18,053 nt of DNA. Source: Syntrophaceae bacterium UBA2280 (lineage in GTDB: Bacteria; Desulfobacterota; Syntrophia; Syntrophales; Smithellaceae). The translations under genes and the position numbers were made by a program. The stretch is taken from the NCBI GenBank assembly GCA_002347685.1, contig DDWS01000050.1, positions 22,981-41,033 on the forward strand, in the 5' to 3' direction. This document shows positions 1 through 5,363 of this stretch, in pieces; the stretch's first letter is position 1; the number at the start of each line of letters is the position of its first letter. The notes under the pieces are model-generated. The model saw nothing but the letters and a program-made list of their open reading frames with translations, made no database searches and had not been told where the DNA came from.

Positions 1-41
1 AAAAAAGAAGCCGGAGCGGTGTATCTGCTCCGGCTTCTTTT
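1..41 (-). terminator. Intrinsic terminator of the TetR-family gene
   Basis: An 11-bp perfect GC-rich stem (7-17 with 27-37) encloses a 9-nt loop and is flanked by A6 on the left and T4 on the right. Read on the minus strand, the stem is followed by a U-run, as expected for a Rho-independent terminator about 40 nt past the stop of the TetR-family gene. The T4 on the other side means it could also stop plus-strand transcripts entering the window, although that U-run is shorter. Confidence 0.8.
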
Positions 42-79
42 CGTTGATCCATGCCCGGCCGCGTCGCGGCAGGCGGTCA

Positions 80-715
80 TCAGCATATGACTGCCTTCAT
101 GACATGCTTTTCGAGCAGGTTGATCAGTTCTTCTTTCGAATATTTTTTCAAATTCCAGCCACGCAGGGGATGCAGTGATAATTCGTAAGCAATCATGTTG
201 GCCGTAAAAGAGGCATCTTCAAAATCAAACACCTTCCGCTCCAGACCTTTTTTCAGAATATCTTCGATCTGGGTGACAAATTGACTCTCCCTGCCTAAAA
301 TGATCTTGCGCATACTCTTCGGGAGAACCTTCGATTCCCGGTACAAAAGCAGGATTTCTTCGCCATAATTATAGCCGAAATCCAGCAATTCGCGAATAAC
401 GGTTCTTAATTGCTCTATGGGATCCTCCATGCTCATGATCCCCTGTTTCTCGAAAAGATCGATTTCCGTACTGTGAATCATTTCAAAAACGCGAAAGAGA
501 ATCTCCTCCTTGTTTTTAATAAAATAATAAAGGTTGCTGATATCGATTCCCGTAGCCTTGGAAATTTCGCGCATGGACGTCTGCGCATAGCCTTTCTTCA
601 TGAAGAGCTTTGTGGCTTTTTTGATGATCTGCATTTGTCTTTTTTGAAACAGATCGTTACTTCTCTTTGACTTGGACTCAGGGTCCGGGCTTGACTTTTT
701 TCTCATGGATTTCAT
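80..715 (-). CDS. TetR/AcrR-family transcriptional regulator
   Basis: A 211-residue one-component regulator. The N-terminal DNA-binding domain spans about residues 27-75, with the helix-turn-helix near 48-67 (SMREISKATGIDISNLYYFI), including the YYF-x-K-x-KEEI segment typical of TetR proteins. The C-terminal about 130 residues are the variable ligand-binding and dimerisation part, so the ligand cannot be read directly. A longer frame starts at a TTG at 754, but the ATG at 715 is preferred because AAGGA lies 6-7 nt upstream. The extra N-terminus is very basic. The gene is divergent from an acyl-CoA-metabolising dehydrogenase, so it may control that gene in response to an acyl-CoA or fatty acid, as known TetR-type FadR regulators do; this is inference. 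A CAACG half-site lies inside its own promoter spacer, which suggests autoregulation. Confidence 0.88.
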   Translation of the reverse strand: MKSMRKKSSPDPESKSKRSNDLFQKRQMQIIKKATKLFMKKGYAQTSMREISKATGIDISNLYYFIKNKEEILFRVFEMIHSTEIDLFEKQGIMSMEDPIEQLRTVIRELLDFGYNYGEEILLLYRESKVLPKSMRKIILGRESQFVTQIEDILKKGLERKVFDFEDASFTANMIAYELSLHPLRGWNLKKYSKEELINLLEKHVMKAVIC

Positions 716-742
716 GGCAATCCTTTCAAAACTGCTGATTTT

Positions 743-770
743 TCTATAACACAACGAAGCAGTCTGTCAA
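743..770 (-). promoter_or_regulatory. Promoter of the TetR-family gene
   Basis: On the minus strand, TTGACA (765-770) and TATAGA (743-748) are separated by 16 bp. This sits about 30 bp upstream of the preferred ATG at 715 and argues against the TTG start at 754, which would lie upstream of the expected transcription start. The spacer contains CAACG (752-756), the same half-site found as a palindrome at 826-837. Confidence 0.55.
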
Positions 771-789
771 TCCGAATTCTAAATAAGAC

Positions 790-818
790 TTGACAAAATG
801 ACCCCGGCAAAATAATTA
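790..818 (+). promoter_or_regulatory. Promoter of the 3-hydroxyacyl-CoA dehydrogenase gene
   Basis: A perfect TTGACA (790-795) is followed after 17 bp by TAATTA (813-818). Transcription would start near 825, giving a leader of about 85 nt that carries the GAGGAAG ribosome-binding site at 901-907. Confidence 0.5.
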
Positions 819-825
819 ACATATC

Positions 826-837
826 CAACGCTCGTTG
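826..837. promoter_or_regulatory. Candidate operator for the divergent TetR-family regulator
   Basis: CAACG-CT-CGTTG is a 12-bp perfect inverted repeat overlapping the predicted start site of the dehydrogenase promoter. TetR-family dimers typically bind short inverted repeats in such divergent regions. The half-site CAACG recurs at 752-756 inside the regulator's own promoter. The assignment comes from position and symmetry only. Confidence 0.4.
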
Positions 838-911
838 TACAATGCTATGCTTTGGAATCAGTCATTTTTGTGACTAAAACAGTAAACAATAAAAGAAAGT
901 GAGGAAGAAAC

Positions 912-1781
912 ATGAAGATTGAAGATGTAAAAAATGTATGTGTCGTTGGCGCCGGGAATATGGGGCATCAGATCGCGCTTCAGTGCGCGCTTTCCGGTTT
1001 TAAGACCACCTGCACGGATGTCGTGCCGGCCGTTTTGGAGAAAGCCGAGAAGTTTGTCGATGGTTACCTGCCGGGCCGTGTGCAGAAGGGAAAGATGACG
1101 GAAGATCAAGCCAAAAAAGTCAGAGGCCTGATCTCGTTTACCGGCGATCTGAAGGAAGCCGCAAAAGACGCGGATGTAGTCATCGAAGCAGTACTGGAAA
1201 GAATCGACCTCAAACGCAAGATTTTTGCCGATCTGGACAAGTATGCTCCGGCCAATGCCATTCTGGCGACCAACAGCTCCTTTATCGTGAGCTCCAGAAT
1301 TGCCGATGCCACCAAAAGACCCGCCCAGGTATGCAACCTCCACTTTTTCAACCCCGCCCTTGTCATGAAGCTCGTTGAAGTGGTTCAGGGTCCCCACGTT
1401 TCAGACGAAACGGCACAGTGCATGATGGACTTCTGCCTGAAAATTGACAAAGTACCGATTTTAATCAAGAAGGAAGTGGACGGCTTCGTCCTGAACCGTA
1501 TTTTTGCCGTCCTTCAGAAAGAAGCCCTCTGGATGCTCGAAATGGGCGTGGCTACCTTCGAGGACATCGATAAAGCCTGTGTCTATGGCGCCGGCCATCC
1601 CATGGGTCCCTTCCGCTTAAACGACCTGACGGGAATTGATCTGACCTACGACGTTTGCATGGGACACTTCCTGGAAAGCGGCGATCCGGCGGACCTGCCG
1701 TCACCGAGCGTTGTCAAGCGTTACACCGAAGGCAAGTTCGGCCAGAAGACCGGCGAAGGCTGGTACAGCTACAAGAAATAA
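912..1781 (+). CDS. 3-hydroxyacyl-CoA (3-hydroxybutyryl-CoA-type) dehydrogenase
   Basis: A 289-residue cytoplasmic enzyme oxidising (S)-3-hydroxyacyl-CoA to 3-ketoacyl-CoA with NAD, or the reverse. The N-terminal Rossmann domain has GAGNMG at 13-18 and Asp36 at the end of the second strand, which favours NAD. The catalytic set known from human short-chain HAD is in place with the same spacing: Ser123, His144 in LHFFNP, Glu156 in KLVEVV, and Asn195 in DGFVLNR. The C-terminal domain has the GHPMGPF-x-L-x-D-x-T-G-x-D motif. Length matches monofunctional bacterial enzymes, not the FadB fusion. GAGGAAG lies 4 nt before the ATG. It stands alone with no thiolase or crotonase beside it, so the direction (beta-oxidation or butyryl-CoA formation) is undetermined. 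A divergent TetR gene probably controls it. Confidence 0.93.
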   Translation: MKIEDVKNVCVVGAGNMGHQIALQCALSGFKTTCTDVVPAVLEKAEKFVDGYLPGRVQKGKMTEDQAKKVRGLISFTGDLKEAAKDADVVIEAVLERIDLKRKIFADLDKYAPANAILATNSSFIVSSRIADATKRPAQVCNLHFFNPALVMKLVEVVQGPHVSDETAQCMMDFCLKIDKVPILIKKEVDGFVLNRIFAVLQKEALWMLEMGVATFEDIDKACVYGAGHPMGPFRLNDLTGIDLTYDVCMGHFLESGDPADLPSPSVVKRYTEGKFGQKTGEGWYSYKK

Positions 1782-1826
1782 GTTTTCCTGCCGCAGGCAT
1801 GAAAGCCATCTTGAATGAGACTGAAT

Positions 1827-1876
1827 AATGCCTGCCGCAGCTCGCATTGTAAAACGGGCGCGGCAGGCATTGTTTT
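1827..1876 (+). terminator. Probable terminator of the dehydrogenase gene
   Basis: A 12-bp perfect stem (1827-1838 with 1860-1871) encloses a 21-nt loop and is followed by GTTTT. A near-copy of one arm also occurs at 1788-1800, so alternative pairings exist. The U-run is short, so efficiency is uncertain. Confidence 0.55.
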
Positions 1877-2149
1877 GCCTGCAGACGAAGGATTTACGTA
1901 AACCCCCGACGATATGAATAAAACATGTGTGTCTTCATTTACAAAGTCTCAGTATTTGATGGTCGTCCAGATTGAGGATTACCAATCAAAAGAGAGTAAA
2001 ATACAAAATAAATAAATTTGATAATCGGGATAAATTTAGAACTTCTGTTTTTAAAATAAATTCAATTTTCCCACAGACCCCCTTAATTTTAATGATGAAG
2101 CGCCGAACCAAATTTAGATAGCGTAGTCCGAAGCTTCAGGTTAGCTTGT
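1877..2149. other. AT-rich intergenic stretch, nothing recognised
   Basis: Together with the terminator region this makes about 370 bp without a gene between the dehydrogenase and the ice-binding lipoprotein. It is AT-rich, especially 1990-2090. No convincing coding frame, no RNA gene and no U-tracted hairpin closing the lipoprotein gene was found. Confidence 0.5.
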
Positions 2150-3097
2150 TTATGGTACAGGCAGCGTAATGATATTGGTATCCAGGGTAACTGCGCCGTT
2201 CCTTGCTAATGCTCTACCATCAATTGTCGCAGCGGTATTCAACGTGATAGATGTCAAGGCCACGATATTCCCCTTGAAATTGGTGACCGTTCCAAGCGTT
2301 GCGGAACTGCCGACTTGCCAAAAAACATTGTCGGACCAAGCGCCGTTAATCAATGTCACGCTACTTGCCGATGCTGTGGTAAGCGTGGAGGAAATCTGGA
2401 AGACAAAAAGAGCGTTGGGATTGCCTAGAGCGTCGAGTATCAAATCCCCCGTTAACTGAGCCGATGGGTCGAAACAATAGACGCCGGGAGTGAGGGTCAT
2501 TCCGCCCAGGTCCTGACCGGTCAAATTCGTATCACACGCCATGCCGGCTAAATCGTTATAGGCTGTAGTCAAGTCGCTTTGAGCCTGTTGCGCCACTGCA
2601 TCACCCCAGTGGATTGTTCCCGAGACCACATCACCCGGAGGAAAACCAGTAATTGCAAGACCGGGCCATACCCCAAGATTTCCGGTAACAACCGTAGGAC
2701 CAGTATTGGTAACTGTCGAACCAGCCAGAACCGCAAAACTGGCGGCTGTTCCCAGAATAGAAGTGTTTTCCGTCCATTTCGCATACAGGATCACATCGGT
2801 TGAACCCATTGCAAAAGTAGATGATGGGGCTCTGTCTGTTCCGTTTCCGTCTGCCTGCGTGTTCCAACCCGCAAAAGCATACCCTGTCTTTGAAAGAGTT
2901 CCCTTGTCCTTTACTACAACCTCAAACGTTGAGGCATAAGTCTCTATATCAATCGGAGGATCTCCACCATCATTAGTATTGCCGTCATATGAAACTGTAT
3001 ATTTTTTGTAGGCTGTATTTGAATCACTACTTGAGCATCCGGCCATTAAACCTGCTATAAATAGTACTATAAACAATGATGTAAATGCCTTTTTCAT
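2150..3097 (-). CDS. Ice-binding-like (DUF3494) lipoprotein with InlB-type repeat
   Basis: A 315-residue predicted lipoprotein. The signal peptide ends in a lipobox (LMAGC, Cys21) followed by SSSDS, so the protein is probably anchored to a membrane by lipidated Cys21. Residues about 33-107 resemble the InlB B-repeat/Listeria-Bacteroides repeat fold (strand-rich, GYAFAGWNTQADG, ending VILYAKW). Residues about 114-315 match the DUF3494 ice-binding beta-solenoid family: ILGTAASFAVLAGSTVTNTG at the start, GNLGVWPG, and C-terminal FWQVGSSATLGT, F-x-GNI-x-A-x-TSITLNTAA and GRALARNGAVTLDTN. Members bind ice or act as adhesins; which applies cannot be read from sequence. AGGAG lies 9 nt before the ATG and a strong promoter is upstream. 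It is monocistronic. The domain is often spread laterally, and the neighbourhood here is accessory in character. Confidence 0.9.
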   Translation of the reverse strand: MKKAFTSLFIVLFIAGLMAGCSSSDSNTAYKKYTVSYDGNTNDGGDPPIDIETYASTFEVVVKDKGTLSKTGYAFAGWNTQADGNGTDRAPSSTFAMGSTDVILYAKWTENTSILGTAASFAVLAGSTVTNTGPTVVTGNLGVWPGLAITGFPPGDVVSGTIHWGDAVAQQAQSDLTTAYNDLAGMACDTNLTGQDLGGMTLTPGVYCFDPSAQLTGDLILDALGNPNALFVFQISSTLTTASASSVTLINGAWSDNVFWQVGSSATLGTVTNFKGNIVALTSITLNTAATIDGRALARNGAVTLDTNIITLPVP

Positions 3098-3123
3098 AAT
3101 TTTAATCTCCTACTGATACTGAC

Positions 3124-3210
3124 TGATAAGAACTTATTTTAGTTGATGGGAGTATAAGGAAGAATGTCTCGTGAGTCAAGAATATTCACCACAACGAAAA
3201 TGATGAAAAT
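3124..3210 (-). repeat. Promoter-leader repeat, copy A
   Basis: This stretch aligns with 4212-4305 in the same orientation. The best-conserved part is TGATAAGAACTT at the leader end, then a TTTTAGT block and AGTATAA (the -10 on the minus strand). Similarity becomes patchy through the -35 and upstream, where CAAGA and ACCACAA blocks remain aligned. It stops near the SD of the lipoprotein gene. Copy A drives the ice-binding gene. Confidence 0.6.
3151..3179 (-). promoter_or_regulatory. Promoter of the ice-binding lipoprotein gene
   Basis: On the minus strand TTGACT (3174-3179) and TATACT (3151-3156) are exactly 17 bp apart. The start site would fall near 3144, giving a leader of about 45 nt with AGGAG at 3107-3111. 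The same promoter architecture and the following leader bases are repeated at 4239-4267. Confidence 0.7.
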
Positions 3211-3276
3211 CTAATCATTACCATTCGAAAACAGTTATTTTTTCGGCAAGTACCCTTACTGTGGATTTCAGGAAGG

Positions 3277-3449
3277 AGTTCTCGTAGACAACACCTTCAA
3301 GTTCTCAGTAGAGGAATCTGGAAGGGTAACTCCAAGCGGTAGGCAGGGGCTGCGCCAGGGTATTCCTTTGCTCCGCCCCGACCGCCGCCTGGGTTTCAGG
3401 ATATTAGTAGCTTTACACCCTTCCTTGGAATTCCGTAGATTGACGGAAT
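3277..3449. other. Nested inverted-repeat element, possible structured RNA
   Basis: Three nested stems pair in order: GGAAGGGT (3320-3327) with ACCCTTCC (3417-3424), GCGGT (3336-3340) with ACCGC (3381-3385), and GGGGC (3346-3350) with GCCCC (3375-3379). A separate hairpin ATTCCGT/ACGGAAT (3430-3436 with 3443-3449, 6-nt loop) follows. At the left edge, AGTTCTC(A)GTAGA occurs twice as a direct repeat (3277-3288 and 3300-3312). I cannot match this to a known riboswitch or RNA family. It could be a leader for the gene at 3526, a small RNA, or a decayed MITE-like element. This and the flanking bases fill the gap of about 430 bp between the lipoprotein and the small membrane protein genes. Confidence 0.35.
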
Positions 3450-3455
3450 AGTCCG

Positions 3456-3464
3456 TGATATACT
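3456..3464 (+). promoter_or_regulatory. Possible extended -10 promoter for the small membrane protein
   Basis: TG-A-TATACT is an extended -10 element about 62 bp upstream of the TTG start at 3526. No good -35 lies at the right spacing (TTGACG at 3440-3445 is only 13 bp away), so it would depend on the extended -10. Confidence 0.3.
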
Positions 3465-3525
3465 GACCCACGCAAATGATCGCTGGATATCTAACATCCT
3501 TAAACAGCAACAAAGGAAATTTTTA

Positions 3526-3927
3526 TTGATCGATCCGAAGCAACAGAAGAGTTTATCATTGCGCCAGGAATGTTCGCCAGCGTCCGCGACCGAGGGCGAC
3601 GCCTATCGGGGTCCGACGTGGCTGGTGAGGCGCGCTGGATATTTCCGGTTGAGATGGTCTGGCAAGGTACCTCTCGCCAAGGTCTTCTGGAACGACATGG
3701 TTTTGGTTGGCACCATCGTCAACGTCATCACGACGCTCCTCGCTATGGTTTTATTTATCGCAGATGCGCTGATTATACTGGTCGTGATGACATTCTTTTC
3801 TCCGATTCCGTTCAACATTTTCTTGTTCGTCTCTGTCTGGCGAAGCGCCGATTCCGCCACGGGAACCAACGCATGCGTCGCAAGAATTGCTGCCCTTGCG
3901 TGGTTTTTCGCCGTAACTGCACTATAA
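3526..3927 (+). CDS. Small integral membrane protein of unknown function
   Basis: A 133-residue protein that I do not recognise by function. The first about 45 residues are soluble and polar. Hydrophobic segments follow at about 58-78 and 80-103, and a shorter one near 117-133. Between the second and third lies SPIPFNIFLFVSVWRSAD, whose PxPFN...VWRSA pattern I associate from memory with small uncharacterised bacterial membrane proteins; this needs a search. The only usable start is TTG at 3526, with AAGGAA (3513-3518) about 8 nt upstream. No ATG occurs in frame before the first membrane segment. Stop is TAA. The gene lies alone, downstream of a structured repeat element. Coding status is supported by the hydrophobicity pattern rather than by homology. 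Confidence 0.55.
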   Translation: MIDPKQQKSLSLRQECSPASATEGDAYRGPTWLVRRAGYFRLRWSGKVPLAKVFWNDMVLVGTIVNVITTLLAMVLFIADALIILVVMTFFSPIPFNIFLFVSVWRSADSATGTNACVARIAALAWFFAVTAL

Positions 3928-4211
3928 TTACCGACTTGAAGGTCTTGAACCGGTAGGTGAGCGAATTAGCCGATCCTTTCGAGTTGGATGGGTTAGATCC
4001 GTCTGTAAGATTTTAAGTTGTTGTGCTGCCTCTGGGAGGGCCTTCAGGGGTAGGATGGGGCGAAGTGAAAGGCGATCCACATGCTGCCTGAAGTCAAAAA
4101 GGGACTTCCGGGTTTGTTGTGCATAGATCTCCAGACATGTCATAATGCCCGAGCCGAGAGAAAGCAGCATGATCTTGCTCGATGAACGGAGGCGCAACCG
4201 TGATTGATAAT
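3928..4211 (-). other. Unassigned stretch behind an orphan promoter; possible gene remnant or untranslated RNA
   Basis: A minus-strand frame (3928-4197, 89 codons, TTG start, no ribosome-binding site) is open but matches no family I know. Its middle has an amphipathic look (AQQLKILQTDLTHPTRKDRL), which may be a fragment of a lost gene or chance. A promoter copied from the ice-binding gene (4239-4267) points into this stretch. A small hairpin (GAAGTC 4090-4095 with GACTTC 4103-4108) lacks a U-run. I see no safe gene here. Confidence 0.25.
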
Positions 4212-4305
4212 TGATAAGAACTTCCTTTTAGTGGTAGGTAGTATAAAAAACGTTCTCTTCTGTGCCAAGATGATTTTGACCACAAAATATGGGGCACGAT
4301 AAAAA
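4212..4305 (-). repeat. Promoter-leader repeat, copy B
   Basis: Diverged second copy of 3124-3210 in the same orientation, sharing TGATAAGAACTT, TTTTAGT, AGTATAA, CAAGA and ACCACAA blocks in order. Similarity ends around 4210, before any SD or start codon equivalent to that of the ice-binding gene. Confidence 0.6.
4239..4267 (-). promoter_or_regulatory. Orphan promoter, second copy of the ice-binding gene promoter
   Basis: On the minus strand TTGGCA (4262-4267) and TATACT (4239-4244) are 17 bp apart, the same geometry as at 3151-3179. No convincing gene follows it on the minus strand. Confidence 0.5.
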
Positions 4306-4683
4306 TGACCGTGTTGAAGGTACATAGCGACATCCGTTCTCATGATAAATCTGCTCACCTTTCAGCCTGACCACCTGCCAAAAAGGTATTTTGGACAGAA
4401 TTCAGACAGACCTCTCCGGCACGCCTCTTTTCATAATGCGTTATGCTTCGATGTAATCGTCCCATGAGTATTGAGGGACCCCATAGACGTGATAGTCATT
4501 CATTTCGGATTGAACATTTGGATACCCGTAAAAATTACCGGAGGCGTGACTTCAGGAAGCACATCGCAAATAAATCCATCAACGATATTTAATTTTCAGA
4601 AGAAGCCCCTTCCTGTATCATCCATCTACTACTGTGCAATTTTTGTGATGAGATTGTCCTGATGATTACGCCTTGAATTGCAC
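4306..4683. other. Intergenic stretch without a convincing gene
   Basis: A TTG-started frame at 4471-4662 (63 codons) has no ribosome-binding site and no recognisable composition, so I do not call it. An inverted repeat TGTGCAATT/AATTGCACA joins 4633-4641 and 4676-4684 across 34 nt, just beside the terminator of the PEP-CTERM gene. Nothing else was recognised. Confidence 0.45.
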
Positions 4684-4715
4684 AAAAAAAGGCAGGGGAA
4701 TTTGATCCTGCCTTT
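4684..4715 (-). terminator. Intrinsic terminator of the PEP-CTERM gene
   Basis: A 9-bp stem (4688-4696 with 4707-4715) and a 10-nt loop are followed on the minus strand by a run of T (A-run at 4684-4690). It lies about 27 nt past the stop at 4742, so it ends the PEP-CTERM transcript. Confidence 0.85.
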
Positions 4716-4741
4716 CGATTTACTTCAATACCCGGATTACT

Positions 4742-5309
4742 CTAATTCAACTTTCTCCTGGCTCCTGCCAACCCAATCAGACCAAGGCCAAGAAGCAACA
4801 TGGTGGCGGGTTCGGGGACAGCTGGAGGAGCCACTTCTTCGACGTTAATCACAAAATTGTTTGTGGAATGAATTCCTGAGATTAAATGTAAATGAGAAGG
4901 ATCATCTGTAGCATAATAATTCAACCCCCAATCAAAAGGAGCAGCTAAATTTATCGAATATCTGCCAGCACCGAGCAGATGCACCACCATATGGATGAAG
5001 ATAAAATCCATCAGGAATATAAGTTGGTTCTTCATAAACACCCCAGTACCCACCCATATTGAATGCTAACCGCCAACCACTTGAAGCACCTCCAACGTAA
5101 ATTACTTCTGGTCCACCGAAGCCGGCTACATACTCGCCGTCTGCAACCAGAGCAAATGGTAACCAGACCCAATCTGTTCCGGAATCATAGCTGGCGGTAT
5201 AGTTAACACTCGGATCCGTTCCCCAATACCATTGAAAATCAGACACAGGACGTGTCCAGAGCAATAACACGAGAATCATCAGACCTGAAGCGAGATTTAT
5301 TTTTTTCAT
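4742..5309 (-). pseudogene. PEP-CTERM sorted exported protein, interrupted by a frameshift
   Basis: Two overlapping minus-strand frames make one protein of about 188 residues. The first (5309 down to 4932) starts MKKINLASGLMILVLLLW, a signal peptide, and continues as an aromatic- and glycine-rich secreted domain. The second (down to 4742) ends with VPEPATMLLLGLGLIGLAG-ARRKLN, the PEP-CTERM signal: VPEP motif, membrane segment and basic tail, recognised by exosortase. The join lies near 4960-4990, where GFYLHPYGG in the first frame should run into GAGRYSINLAAPFDWG in the second. One surplus base there would explain it. Neither half alone has both signals. No SD precedes the ATG. It may be a decayed gene, a sequencing error or, less likely, recoding. 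The mature domain is not recognised. Members are exported and usually linked to exopolysaccharide or biofilm matrix. Confidence 0.75.
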
Positions 5310-5363
5310 TTACTGCTTGCGGACGTCAGGAAGTACGCAAGAAGCGGATGAACCTTAATAACT

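Noticed and set aside
858..1397. Long open frame on the minus strand inside the 3-hydroxyacyl-CoA dehydrogenase gene
   Set aside because: It is the antisense shadow of a gene with all catalytic residues and has no family features.
3268..3513. An 81-codon minus-strand frame through the nested inverted repeat
   Set aside because: The Arg/Ser/Pro-rich translation comes from GC-rich repeat arms; there is no ribosome-binding site and no recognisable domain. The inverted-repeat structure explains the stretch better.
3570..3956. A second plus-strand frame overlapping the small membrane protein
   Set aside because: Arg-rich, low-hydrophobicity translation in another frame; the frame starting at 3526 has coherent membrane helices.
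4471..4662. A 63-codon plus-strand frame
   Set aside because: TTG start without a ribosome-binding site, no domain, and it reads into the inverted repeat beside the opposite-strand terminator.
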